This document shows positions 16,463 through 24,617 of a stretch of DNA of 43,154 bases, piece after piece. The translations under genes were made by a program, and so were the position numbers. The notes under the pieces are model-generated. The model saw only the letters and a list, made by a program, of their open reading frames with translations. It did no database searches and was not told the origin of the DNA. The stretch comes from CAIWAH01 sp043755815 (GTDB taxonomy: Bacteria > Verrucomicrobiota > Verrucomicrobiia > Limisphaerales > UBA9464). The number at the start of each line of letters is the position of its first letter. The stretch's first letter is position 1. Location of the stretch: the NCBI GenBank assembly GCA_043755815.1, contig JAYUSF010000230.1:1-43154 (forward strand). Reading direction: 5' to 3'.

Positions 16463-17146
16463 ATGAAGCTTTCGACCACGTTTGGTCTTCTCCCCCTCAT
16501 CGTCGCCGCCTCCCTTGCCGGGGCGGGCTGCAAACACACCCCCAAGACCGTCACTCCGATTCCCCGCGGAACCACCGCCGGTCCGGGTGGCGGAATATCG
16601 ACGCCTCCCCCGATCGGCGGCAATCCGCTCGGCAATCCCAGTGGCGGGAGCGGACGCCCGCTGCCCCAGGGCCCGGGACAAGGCAGCCAAGAACTTCCGA
16701 TCGAAATCGGGACCGTTAATAGGGACGGCGGCAACAAGGCGCCCGACGAGAATCCGCTCCCGGAGAACATTCGTGATAGGCGCGCCGAAGATCGCACCAT
16801 GTTCGCGGCCGACACCGTGTATTTTGAGTTCGACCGGGCCAACGTAAAGGCCAGCGAAACTGACAAGGTCAAACGCGTCGCCGAATTCCTGAAAGGCAAT
16901 CCGCTGCATGATCTCGCCATCGAAGGTCATTGCGACGAGCGTGGCACCGAGGAATACAACCGCGCGCTCGGCGAACGCCGCGCCCTTGCCGTCCGTGAAT
17001 CGCTGGTCAGCCTCGGCATTTCCGGTTCCCGCGTCACGACCACGAGTTTCGGTGAAGACCAACCGGCCGATCCCGGCCACGACGACAAGGCTTGGGAAAA
17101 GAACCGCCGCGGCGAATTCATCATCCTGCTCCCCTCGGTCAAATAA
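16463..17146 (+). CDS. pal: Peptidoglycan-associated lipoprotein Pal
   Basis: A 227-residue lipoprotein. The signal ends LAGAGC (lipobox). A Gly/Pro-rich linker of about 90 residues follows, then an OmpA-like peptidoglycan-binding domain (about residues 110-227) with VYFEFDRANVKASE, IEGHCDERGTEEYNRALGER and NRRGEFIIL. The Asp and Arg in these motifs bind diaminopimelate. Pal anchors the outer membrane to peptidoglycan and is the target of the Tol system. The linker is longer than in E. coli Pal. It is the last gene of the operon and a strong terminator follows. Confidence 0.95.
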   Translation: MKLSTTFGLLPLIVAASLAGAGCKHTPKTVTPIPRGTTAGPGGGISTPPPIGGNPLGNPSGGSGRPLPQGPGQGSQELPIEIGTVNRDGGNKAPDENPLPENIRDRRAEDRTMFAADTVYFEFDRANVKASETDKVKRVAEFLKGNPLHDLAIEGHCDERGTEEYNRALGERRALAVRESLVSLGISGSRVTTTSFGEDQPADPGHDDKAWEKNRRGEFIILLPSVK

Positions 17147-17162
17147 TCGACCCGATTCAAGC

Positions 17163-17193
17163 AGGCCCCGCTTACCGGCGGGGCCTTTTCTTT
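17163..17193 (+). terminator. Terminator of the tol-pal operon
   Basis: AGGCCCCGC (17163-17171) pairs perfectly with GCGGGGCCT (17178-17186) across a 6-nt loop and is followed by TTTTCTTTT. It lies about 17 bp after the pal stop codon, a classic rho-independent terminator. Confidence 0.93.
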
Positions 17194-17205
17194 TGGGTTT
17201 GAAAC

Positions 17206-17234
17206 TTTACCGTCTCCCAACCGCCCCCTAGTTT
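17206..17234 (+). promoter_or_regulatory. Candidate tatAAC promoter
   Basis: TTTACC (17206-17211) and TAGTTT (17229-17234) are separated by exactly 17 bases, just after the pal terminator. The predicted start near 17241 is only about 4 nt before the tatA ATG at 17245, implying a leaderless or near-leaderless mRNA. Confidence 0.45.
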
Positions 17235-17244
17235 GCCCGTGCAC

Positions 17245-17418
17245 ATGAGCATGAGCGCGCCAGTCCTGGCCTTTCTGGGAACCACGGAGATTCTTCTGAT
17301 CCTCGGAGTTGTCGTATTGCTCTTCGGAGCCCGGAAGATTCCGCAGCTGATGAAGGGCTTCGGCGACGGGCTCCGGGAATTCAAACGGGCTTCCCAAGAC
17401 GATCAGCCCAAGTCCTGA
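17245..17418 (+). CDS. tatA: Sec-independent translocase TatA/E, short form
   Basis: A 57-residue TatA/E-type protein. It has one membrane helix with the typical polar start (FLGTTEILLILGVVVLLFGA), the FGARKIPQLMKG hinge, and the amphipathic helix GFGDGLREFKRAS. TatA oligomers form the conducting element of the twin-arginine pathway. The cytoplasmic tail is very short. ATG codons at 17245 and 17251 are both possible, as is a TTG at 17233. It is 20 bp upstream of a second tatA gene. Confidence 0.92.
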   Translation: MSMSAPVLAFLGTTEILLILGVVVLLFGARKIPQLMKGFGDGLREFKRASQDDQPKS

Positions 17419-17438
17419 ACCTTTTCGCTCCACAGTTT

Positions 17439-17702
17439 ATGACCTTTCAATTCGCATTCCTCGGCAGCACCGAAATCATCGTCATCGCCGTCGTCGTCCT
17501 GATCCTGTTTGGCGCGAAGAAGGTGCCCGAGCTGATGAAGGGCGTCGGCACCGGCATCAAGGAGTTCAAGAAAGCCTCCCGCGACGTGCAGGATGAGATG
17601 CAGCGGACGATGGACGAAGAGGTGCGCCCGGCGCCCCAGCCCCGTCCCGCTTCGGAAACCGTCGCCCAGACGGAGAAGACCCAGCCTGAAACCAAGGCCT
17701 GA
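17439..17702 (+). CDS. tatA: Sec-independent translocase TatA, long form
   Basis: An 87-residue TatA paralogue with the membrane segment FLGSTEIIVIAVVVLILFGA, hinge FGAKKVPELMKG and amphipathic helix GVGTGIKEFKKAS, followed by a longer acidic tail. No separate TatB is seen, so one of the two TatA-like proteins may take the TatB role as in minimal TatAC systems; which one is not evident. It lies 23 bp before tatC in the same operon. Confidence 0.94.
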   Translation: MTFQFAFLGSTEIIVIAVVVLILFGAKKVPELMKGVGTGIKEFKKASRDVQDEMQRTMDEEVRPAPQPRPASETVAQTEKTQPETKA

Positions 17703-17725
17703 TTTCCGGCCCCGAGTCTTCCCGC

Positions 17726-18736
17726 ATGGCTGACGAGATGGAAGTGATGCCTCCCGATTCCGACGGGGAACCGGAGGGCGGTGGTCCCGTAAAAAGTTTT
17801 CTTGAGCACCTCGAGGACCTTCGCTGGACCCTCGTCAAGGTCGCGGTATCGCTGGTGCTCGGCATGATCATCTGCCTGAGCGGCAGCAACTACATCTTCG
17901 ACTTCCTGGTCTGGCCGCTGAAGCAGGCGCAGGAGAAACGCACCACGGACGAACCTCAGGTCGCGCTGATCATCGGGACCAACCAGTTGGCAAAGTTCTC
18001 GGCCACAAATTTCCCGATCCTGGGCATCCCCACGAACCGGGACTCCTTCTACCGGATCACCCCGGTAGAAATTGGAACCAACCATGTGCTCGCGGTGGTG
18101 CCCGAACCCAATCCACCTAAGGAGGCAACCTACGGCATGCGGGTGAGCCTGCAGGTCCTGGGTCCGGCGGAGGCGTTTAAGGTCGCCATCCAAGTCATGA
18201 TCTACGGCGGCTTCACGGTTTCCGCGCCGCTGATCATTTTCTTTCTCGGACAGTTCATCCTGCCGGCGCTGCATGTGCACGAAAAGAAATTCCTCTATCG
18301 GATTGCAGGGGCCGCCAGCCTGCTTTTCTTCGCGGGCGTCGCGTTCTGCTACTTCGTGATGATGGTCGTGACCCTGAGCGCTACGGTCGGATTTGCCAAC
18401 TGGCTCGGCTTGGGCGCCGACATCTGGCGGGCAACCGAATATATCAGCTTCCTGTCCTGGTTCATGCTGGGTATGGGCATCAGCTTCCAGCTTCCCTTGG
18501 TGTTGTTGACGCTGGTCAAGATCGGCGTGCTCGACGCGAGCCGGCTGAGCAGATCCCGATCGTATTTTTACGTCGGAATCCTCGTCATCGCCGGGTTTGT
18601 CACACCGGACGGCAACCCCCTGACGATGCTGCTGATGGCGGCACCGCTGGTGGCACTTTATGAGCTGACGGTGGTGATTGCGTGGTGGGCCGAGCGGAAA
18701 GAGAGGTCGGCAAGCGCGGTGACCGCCGAAGATTAG
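17726..18736 (+). CDS. tatC: Twin-arginine translocase subunit TatC with enlarged first periplasmic loop
   Basis: A 336-residue TatC, about 80 residues longer than the usual 240-260. It starts with an acidic extension, then SFLEHLEDLRWTLVKVAVSL, the TatC N-terminal signature (conserved Glu that contacts the twin-arginine signal). The extra length lies mainly between helices 1 and 2 (about residues 70-150), where a periplasmic insertion precedes LGPAEAFKVAIQVMI. The remaining helices are normal. TatC recognises folded Tat substrates; the aldose epimerase at 35.6 kb has a plausible Tat signal. Confidence 0.95.
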   Translation: MADEMEVMPPDSDGEPEGGGPVKSFLEHLEDLRWTLVKVAVSLVLGMIICLSGSNYIFDFLVWPLKQAQEKRTTDEPQVALIIGTNQLAKFSATNFPILGIPTNRDSFYRITPVEIGTNHVLAVVPEPNPPKEATYGMRVSLQVLGPAEAFKVAIQVMIYGGFTVSAPLIIFFLGQFILPALHVHEKKFLYRIAGAASLLFFAGVAFCYFVMMVVTLSATVGFANWLGLGADIWRATEYISFLSWFMLGMGISFQLPLVLLTLVKIGVLDASRLSRSRSYFYVGILVIAGFVTPDGNPLTMLLMAAPLVALYELTVVIAWWAERKERSASAVTAED

Positions 18737-18807
18737 CTCAACGTTCACAAATGAACGCTTGCCTCACCGGCCCTCCCGCATACGCTTCGCCCATCCAGCT
18801 AAGACGT

Positions 18808-19233
18808 ATGCGTTTCCTAAGTCCACTTTCCGTCCTGGCCGTCGCAGCGCTCGCGCTGACCGGCTGCCAAAGCGCCGAAAAGAAACTCGGCCGCGGCATC
18901 AACAACCTCACCGAGCCGTTTCGCATGGGCGAAATGAGCCGCTCGATTGAGCAGTCCTCCCTTTGGGACGGGCCCGGCGTCGGCGGTGTTCGTGGAGCCC
19001 TTCACGGCCTGAACCGCACCATCGGCCGCACCGCGGTGGGCTTCTTCGAGGTGCTCACGTTCCCGCTGCCGAGCGACCCCTACATCCTGCCGGCCGGCCC
19101 GGTATATCCCGATTCTTACAAGCCGGGCTCGCTCGACACTTCCACCCTGCGAACCGACACGGCCATGGGCATCGGCGGAGGCGAGGTCGCCCCCATGTTC
19201 CCGGGCAGCCGTTTCCGGATCTTCGACAACTGA
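18808..19233 (+). CDS. Exosortase-associated lipoprotein, TIGR04073 family
   Basis: A 141-residue lipoprotein whose signal ends ALALTGC. The following sequence KKLGRGINNLTEP fits the TIGR04073 family, described in genomes that carry exosortase/PEP-CTERM systems, mainly Verrucomicrobiota and relatives. After it come a Gly-rich section, FFEVLTFPLPSDPYI, and a C-terminal tail. The molecular function is unknown. It is 71 bp after tatC and ends at a strong terminator, so it may be the last gene of the tat transcript. No exosortase gene is seen in this window. Confidence 0.8.
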   Translation: MRFLSPLSVLAVAALALTGCQSAEKKLGRGINNLTEPFRMGEMSRSIEQSSLWDGPGVGGVRGALHGLNRTIGRTAVGFFEVLTFPLPSDPYILPAGPVYPDSYKPGSLDTSTLRTDTAMGIGGGEVAPMFPGSRFRIFDN

Positions 19234-19251
19234 CCGCACTGTCGACTTTCG

Positions 19252-19283
19252 ACGCGCCAACCTCGGTTGGCGCGTTTTTTCTT
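19252..19283 (+). terminator. Terminator after the TIGR04073 gene, abutting ispE
   Basis: ACGCGCCAAC (19252-19261) pairs perfectly with GTTGGCGCGT (19266-19275) across a 4-nt loop, followed by a run of T to about 19280. The T-tract ends a few bases before the ispE ATG at 19288. Confidence 0.9.
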
Positions 19284-19287
19284 TCCC

Positions 19288-20160
19288 ATGCCCCTTCACC
19301 GGCCATCGCCCTGCAAGGTCAATCTGGTCTTGAACATCCTCGGAAAGCGAAAGGATGGGTTTCACGAACTGGAGACTCTGTTCTTTCCGGTGCCGCTGCA
19401 CGACGAACTCACGGCCGAAGAATCACCAGGCGGCATTACCCTCACCTGCTCCAATCCGCTCCTGCCGGCCGATTCTACAAATCTGGTCTGGCGCGCCGCG
19501 GAGGCGTTCCTGCTTAAAACCGGAATCCGTTCCGGCGTCTCCCTGCACCTCAAAAAGAATCTCCCGCTTTCTGCGGGCATTGGTGCAGGAAGCGCCAACG
19601 CGGCAGTATCGCTGCTGCTGCTCAACGAACTGTTTGGGTTCCCGCTGTGCCAGTCCCGGTTGGATGAACTCGCGGCCGGACTTGGCTCCGACGTAAACTT
19701 TTTCCTGCAACCCAACCCGGCGCTGGCGTTCGGGCGGGGAGAACGGATCAGCCCCCTTGCCCCGTTTCAGGCCCTGACGGGCTGCGCACTGGTGCTAGTT
19801 CGGCCGGGGTTCGGCGTAGCCACTCCGTGGGCTTTCCGGGAACTGGCCCGGTTTCCGGAACACCTGAACGGCCGGCCCGGCCGATCGGCCGAGGTCGCCC
19901 AACTGTTCGCGAACGGCGACCTTCGGGCAGCCGGCCAGAACCTCTACAACAGCCTTGAGACACCGGTCTTTGGCAAGTTTCCCATCCTGGCTCTCTATCA
20001 GGATTATTTCCGATCCCACGGCGCCCTAGGGGCCCTGATGTCCGGCAGCGGTTCGACCACGTTCGCCCTGTTTGCCAATCGCCGCGAGGCGGAGTCAGCC
20101 GCCGAGGCATTTCAGATGCAATTCGGACGCGAAGGATGGCTGGCTGTCGTCACGCTCTGA
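19288..20160 (+). CDS. ispE: 4-diphosphocytidyl-2-C-methyl-D-erythritol kinase
   Basis: A 290-residue GHMP kinase that phosphorylates CDP-methylerythritol in the MEP pathway of isoprenoid synthesis. It opens with PSPCKVNLVLNILGKRKDGFHEL, matching the IspE N-terminus with the catalytic Lys. The ATP loop is PLSAGIGAGSANAAVSLLLL and the catalytic Asp is in GLGSDVNFFL; motif 3 is LMSGSGSTTFALF. The ATG at 19288 is chosen because the family begins right before the PSPxK motif. A TTG at 19267 would start inside the terminator hairpin. No ribosome binding site is possible in the T-rich segment before the ATG. Confidence 0.95.
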   Translation: MPLHRPSPCKVNLVLNILGKRKDGFHELETLFFPVPLHDELTAEESPGGITLTCSNPLLPADSTNLVWRAAEAFLLKTGIRSGVSLHLKKNLPLSAGIGAGSANAAVSLLLLNELFGFPLCQSRLDELAAGLGSDVNFFLQPNPALAFGRGERISPLAPFQALTGCALVLVRPGFGVATPWAFRELARFPEHLNGRPGRSAEVAQLFANGDLRAAGQNLYNSLETPVFGKFPILALYQDYFRSHGALGALMSGSGSTTFALFANRREAESAAEAFQMQFGREGWLAVVTL

Positions 20161-20185
20161 GTGGCACCGGCGCAAGCCGGCGCCG

Positions 20186-21364
20186 TCAGACCAGACGCTT
20201 CAGGGTCGCATCGGCCGCCAGTTTCTTGACCAGTTCCTTGATCTTCTGCGCCTCGCCTTTGGCCGCAATCAGGGTCGAATCATCGGCCAAAACGATGATG
20301 CTGTCCTTCACACCAACCAGGGTGATCGGCGCGCGGTTCTTGGTGCGGGCGTCGTAAACGACGTTGCGGGCCGAATCGACATGGACCAATTGCCCGACGG
20401 CGGCATTGCCTTCGGCATCCTGTTTCACATGGCGGGCCAGCGCCGGCCAGGCGCCGAGGTCGTCCCATTCGAACGAACCGTCGGCCACCACCACGTTGTG
20501 GGCCTTCTCCATCAGCGCGAAGTCGATGCTGATTTTGCGGATGCCGGGATACTCTTTCGCCAGCGTCTTCGACAGGGCCGCCGGACTCTTGGCCGCGGCA
20601 GCAAACCAGCGGTGGCACGCCTCGTTCATCTCCGGCGTGTGCTGTTCGAGGCCGTTGGTGACGGTCACGAAGGACCAGACAAACATGCCGGCGTTCCAGC
20701 GGTAGTTTCCCGCCTCCACATACTCGACCGCCTTCTCCAGCGGGGGTTTCTCCACGAACTGCTCGGCTTTGAAAAACGCCGTCTTGTAACGCTTCACCCC
20801 GGTGGGCGCCGGCAGCGGTTCCAGTTGATGACGGATGTAGCCGTAACCTGTCTCCGGGCCAGAAGGCTTGATCCCAATCGTCACGATGACCTGGCCACGG
20901 CCTGCGAGATCAAAGGCGTCTGCCAGCACCTGTTGAAACTTCTTCTCATCGGGAATGACGTGATCGGCGGGCAAGACGGCCATGACCGCTTTCGTGGAAC
21001 GCGCCCCGACAATCGCGGCACCCAACGCGACCGCCGCACAGGTGTCGCGGCCCACGGGCTCAGCGATCACGTTCTCCTTCGGCAGTTTGGGCAACTGCTT
21101 CCGCACCGTCGGCGCCTGCACCGCATTGGTGATGATCAGGATGTTTCTGAGCGGGACTAGCGGCAGCACCCGATCCACGGCCTGCTGGAGGAAGGACCGT
21201 TTGCCCAAGAGCGTGATCAGTTGCTTCGGCGTCGCCTCGCGGCTGACAGGCCAAAACCGTTCGCCGCGGCCGCCCGCCATGATGATGACGAACCGGTCGG
21301 ACTGGGCTGAAGCGGTGCGCTTGGCGGACTTGGCTGATTGGGAGGACTTCTTCGGCTTGCTCAT
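20186..21364 (-). CDS. manC: Mannose-1-phosphate guanylyltransferase
   Basis: A 392-residue GDP-mannose pyrophosphorylase (mannose-1-phosphate + GTP to GDP-mannose + PPi), supplying GDP-mannose for glycans. After a basic Ser/Lys-rich N-terminal extension of about 23 residues comes the nucleotide-binding motif AGGRGERFWPVSR. PKQ, LPADHVI and FVEKPP follow in order, as in ManC. The C-terminal isomerase cupin of bifunctional enzymes is absent. Its ATG overlaps the trpA stop (ATGA at 21361-21364), an unusual coupling. Confidence 0.95.
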   Translation of the reverse strand: MSKPKKSSQSAKSAKRTASAQSDRFVIIMAGGRGERFWPVSREATPKQLITLLGKRSFLQQAVDRVLPLVPLRNILIITNAVQAPTVRKQLPKLPKENVIAEPVGRDTCAAVALGAAIVGARSTKAVMAVLPADHVIPDEKKFQQVLADAFDLAGRGQVIVTIGIKPSGPETGYGYIRHQLEPLPAPTGVKRYKTAFFKAEQFVEKPPLEKAVEYVEAGNYRWNAGMFVWSFVTVTNGLEQHTPEMNEACHRWFAAAAKSPAALSKTLAKEYPGIRKISIDFALMEKAHNVVVADGSFEWDDLGAWPALARHVKQDAEGNAAVGQLVHVDSARNVVYDARTKNRAPITLVGVKDSIIVLADDSTLIAAKGEAQKIKELVKKLAADATLKRLV

Positions 21365-22158
21365 GGTTTGATGGCTTGAGAAAGGGAGGCGACAAATCCG
21401 CTGACCAAATGGACTAGGTCAGGTGACTTTCCGAGTTCGGCGATCCGGTTCACGACCGCACTGCCGACCACGATGGCTTCGGCGTTGGCCGCGACCTGTC
21501 GGGCTTGGTCAGCATTCGAGATCCCAAATCCGACCGCCACCGGCAGGCCGCTGTGCGCCCGGATCTTCGCGGTCATCTCGCCAATGGTGTCGCTGACTTT
21601 CGACTGCATGCCGGTGACGCCTTCGCGGCTGACGTAGTAGATGAATCCCTTCGCCCGCGGCGCGATCACGGCGATGCGCTCATCGGGCGTCGTCGGGGCA
21701 ATCAGGTAAATTGGGCAAAGGCCGGCCTGCGTCATCAACGCCTCGTAGTTGTCCGACTCCTCCGGAGGAAGATCGAGCACCAGCAGGCCATCCACGCCCG
21801 CCTCAGCCGAAGCGGCGATGAACTGATCTACACCGACGCGGTGCAGCAGGTTAAAGTAGATGTAGAGCACGATCGGCACCTGCGACTCACGCCGGATCGC
21901 TGCCACCGTTTCCAACACCTTGGGCGGCGTCGTGCCGCTCTCCAGGCCACGCTGGGCCGCGAGCTGGTTGACGATGCCGTCAGCCAACGGATCGCTGAAC
22001 GGCACGCCCAGTTCCAACACGTCGACGCCGGCTCGGTCAAAGGCGAGCGCCAGTTGGCGGGTCGCTTCCAGGTTCGGGTCGCCGGCACCGATGTAGATGA
22101 CGAGCCCCTTCTGCCCGCGGGCGCGCAGATCGGCAAAACGTTGGTCGATACGGTTCAC
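21361..22158 (-). CDS. trpA: Tryptophan synthase alpha chain
   Basis: A 265-residue TIM-barrel enzyme that cleaves indole-3-glycerol phosphate to indole and glyceraldehyde-3-phosphate. The catalytic Glu and Asp are in LELGVPFSDPLADG. The phosphate-binding segments VGFGISNADQ and IVVGSAVV are present. A GTG at 22158 (reading MNRIDQRFADLRARG) fits the family start; a TTG at 22209 would add 17 atypical residues. No other trp genes are seen nearby. It is followed, with a 4-nt overlap, by manC, and lies 72 bp downstream of tex. Confidence 0.95.
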   Translation of the reverse strand: MNRIDQRFADLRARGQKGLVIYIGAGDPNLEATRQLALAFDRAGVDVLELGVPFSDPLADGIVNQLAAQRGLESGTTPPKVLETVAAIRRESQVPIVLYIYFNLLHRVGVDQFIAASAEAGVDGLLVLDLPPEESDNYEALMTQAGLCPIYLIAPTTPDERIAVIAPRAKGFIYYVSREGVTGMQSKVSDTIGEMTAKIRAHSGLPVAVGFGISNADQARQVAANAEAIVVGSAVVNRIAELGKSPDLVHLVSGFVASLSQAIKP

Positions 22159-22230
22159 GTGTCGCGAGAAGGTGCCGTCGTGAAGCCGTCGGAAGCAAGT
22201 TTCTGCCAAATGAACCGCGACACTTTCAAG

Positions 22231-24534
22231 TCAAAGCTTACCCCGCGCCTTGTCGAAAGCATCCGACAGCGCGTTCCAACCGCCCGCGTTCGGATTGAAC
22301 GACGGTTTCTGCCCCTGCCCCGGACGCGGTCCAGCGCCTTGCGGGCGGGGGCTGCCAGGGGACGTGCGCTGTTCCTTGGCGGCGCCGATCTGCGGGGCGG
22401 CGCGGAGCGAGAGGGCGATCCGCTTCCGTTCGAGGTCCACTTCGGTCACGGTCGCATGGACCCGTTGGCCGACCTTCACGACTTCGGCGGGGTCCTTCAC
22501 AAAGCGGTCCGCGAGCTGGCTCACGTGGACGAGTCCGTCCTGGTGCACGCCGATGTCCACAAACGCGCCGAACGCCGTCACGTTGGTGACGATGCCAGGC
22601 AGCTTCATGCCGGGCTTGAGGTCCTCCATCTTCTCGACGCCATCCTGGAAGGCGAACACCTCAAACTTCTGGCGCGGATCGCGGCCGGGCTTCGCCAATT
22701 CGTCGAGAATGTCCTTCAGCGTCGGCAGGCCGACCGTTTCGGTAACGTATTTCTCCGGCTGGATGCGCGAGCGCAGCGAACCGTCGCGCACCAACCCGCT
22801 CACATCGCAGCCGAGATCGCGCGCCATCCTGTCCACCACCTCGTAGCGCTCGGGATGCACGCCGCTGGCGTCGAGCGGGTTTCCGGCGTCGCGGATGCGG
22901 AGGAAGCCGGCGCACTGCTCGAAGGCCTTCGGACCGAGCCGCGCGACCTTCAGCAGTTCGCGGCGGGAGCGGAACGGCCCGTGTTCGTTGCGGTGCGTGA
23001 CGATGTTCGCCGCGAGCGCCGGGCCGAGGCCGGACACGTAGCTGAGCAGCTGCTTGCTGGCGGTGTTCAGCTCCACGCCCACGCGGTTCACGCAGGAGAT
23101 CACGGTGTCGTCGAGGCCGCGTTTCAGCGCCGGCTGATCCACGTCGTGCTGATACTGGCCGACGCCGATGGACTTCGGGTCGAGCTTCACCAGTTCCGCC
23201 AGCGGGTCCATGAGCCGACGGCCGATGCTGACGGCGCCGCGGACCGTGAGGTCTTCATTCGGGAACTCCTCGCGGGCCACCTCGCTCGCCGAGTAGATGG
23301 ACGCGCCGCTTTCGTTGACCAACACGATCACAATGCTCGCCGGCAGCTTCAACGCCCGGATGAATTGCTCCGTCTCCCGGCTGGCGGTGCCGTTACCGAT
23401 GGCGATGGCCTCCACGGAGAACTTCGCCACCAGCGCGCGAATGATCTCCGCCGCCTCGCGCAACTGCATCGCGCCGCCGGCCGTCGCATAGACGACGTCG
23501 TGGTGCAGCAGCTTGCCCTGGCGGTCGAGCACCACGGTCTTGCAGCCGGTGCGGAAGCCCGGATCGAGCGCGAGCACGTTTTTCTGGCCGAGCGCGGGTG
23601 CGAGCAGGAGTTCGCGAAGGTTCTCGGCGAACACGCGGATCGCCTCGATGTCGACACGTTTCTTGGACTCGATGCGCACCTCGGCCTCGATGGCGAATCC
23701 GACGAGCCGCTTGTAGCAATCGACGGCAGCCAGGCGGACCTGTTCCGCACCGGGCGTGCCCCGGGCCTTCACGAAGAGATTCTCAATGATGGCGATGCCG
23801 TCCTCTTCGGGCGGCGTGATGCGCATGAGCAGGAAGCCCTCCTCCTCGCCGCGCCGGATCGCGAGCAGCCGGTGGCTGGGAATCTTTGAAACGGGTTCGG
23901 TCCAGTCGAAGTAGTCCTTGAACTTGGCGGCCTCGGTTTCCTTCCCGGTGAGCACCTTCGAACGGACGGTGGCCTCGCTCCAATACAGCTCGCGCAGCTT
24001 GGCGCGGGCGGGGGCGTCGTCGCTGAAACGTTCCGCGAGAATGTCCCGGGCGCCGGCCAGCGCGGCGGCGACATCGGCCACCAGCTTCTCGGCATTCACA
24101 AACGGCGCGGCCGCCGCCTGCGGGTCCACCGTTGCCTGCTGGTCGAAGAGTTGGTCCGCGAGCGGTTCGAGGCCGGCTTCCTTGGCGATGGTCGCCCGGG
24201 TGCGGCGCTTCGGTCGGAACGGCGCGTAAAGATCCTCGAGCGCGCTCAGCGTGTCGGCGCCGGCGATGGAGGCCTTCAGCGAATCCGTGAGCAGGCGGCG
24301 TTCGACCAGCGACTTCACGATGGCCTCGCGCCGCTGCTCCAGCTCGACGAGCTGCGTCATGCGGTCGCGCACGGCGGTGATGGCGACCTCGTCGAGGCTG
24401 CCGGTGACTTCCTTCCGGTAACGGGCGATGAACGGCACGGTGCCGCCCTCGGCGAGCAGCTTGGCGGTGGCGGCGACCTTGGTGGCCGGGACATTCAGCT
24501 CGGCGGCGATGCGGGCGATGAAGCGCTCTTGCAT
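22231..24534 (-). CDS. tex: Tex family S1 RNA-binding transcription accessory protein
   Basis: A 767-residue Tex protein of the usual length. Order: N-terminal helical domain with PFIARYRKEVTGSLDE (residues about 34-49), YqgF/RNase H-like domain (LALDPGFRTGCKTVVLD), helix-hairpin-helix region (ALAANIVTHRNEHGPFRSR) and a C-terminal S1 domain (PGIVTNVTAFGAFVDIGVHQ, HVSQLADRFV), then a Gly/Pro-rich tail. Tex binds RNA and interacts with transcribing polymerase; it is conserved and often needed for stress fitness. It lies 83 bp after the last gene of the defence operon on the same strand. Confidence 0.97.
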   Translation of the reverse strand: MQERFIARIAAELNVPATKVAATAKLLAEGGTVPFIARYRKEVTGSLDEVAITAVRDRMTQLVELEQRREAIVKSLVERRLLTDSLKASIAGADTLSALEDLYAPFRPKRRTRATIAKEAGLEPLADQLFDQQATVDPQAAAAPFVNAEKLVADVAAALAGARDILAERFSDDAPARAKLRELYWSEATVRSKVLTGKETEAAKFKDYFDWTEPVSKIPSHRLLAIRRGEEEGFLLMRITPPEEDGIAIIENLFVKARGTPGAEQVRLAAVDCYKRLVGFAIEAEVRIESKKRVDIEAIRVFAENLRELLLAPALGQKNVLALDPGFRTGCKTVVLDRQGKLLHHDVVYATAGGAMQLREAAEIIRALVAKFSVEAIAIGNGTASRETEQFIRALKLPASIVIVLVNESGASIYSASEVAREEFPNEDLTVRGAVSIGRRLMDPLAELVKLDPKSIGVGQYQHDVDQPALKRGLDDTVISCVNRVGVELNTASKQLLSYVSGLGPALAANIVTHRNEHGPFRSRRELLKVARLGPKAFEQCAGFLRIRDAGNPLDASGVHPERYEVVDRMARDLGCDVSGLVRDGSLRSRIQPEKYVTETVGLPTLKDILDELAKPGRDPRQKFEVFAFQDGVEKMEDLKPGMKLPGIVTNVTAFGAFVDIGVHQDGLVHVSQLADRFVKDPAEVVKVGQRVHATVTEVDLERKRIALSLRAAPQIGAAKEQRTSPGSPRPQGAGPRPGQGQKPSFNPNAGGWNALSDAFDKARGKL

Positions 24535-24617
24535 GAAGATGGGGCGCGCTGTTTAGCGGGCGGCAGCGGCGGCGCAAGGGAAGAACTTCTAAGCGAATCC
24601 CTTTTCCGGCGCCCGCT

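Noticed and set aside
20167..20180. CCGGC-GCAA-GCCGG hairpin between convergent ispE and manC
   Set aside because: Only 5 bp of stem and no T-tract on either side; not enough to call a terminator.
20072..21160. 362-residue plus-strand open frame
   Set aside because: Antisense to manC and overlapping the end of ispE.
21505..23889. 794-residue plus-strand open frame
   Set aside because: Antisense to trpA and tex, rich in His/Arg/Val with no recognisable motif.
24535..24617. Possible long-loop hairpin (AGCGGGCG ... CGCCCGCT) between the defence operon and tex
   Set aside because: The loop is long and no T-run follows; could be chance in GC-rich sequence.
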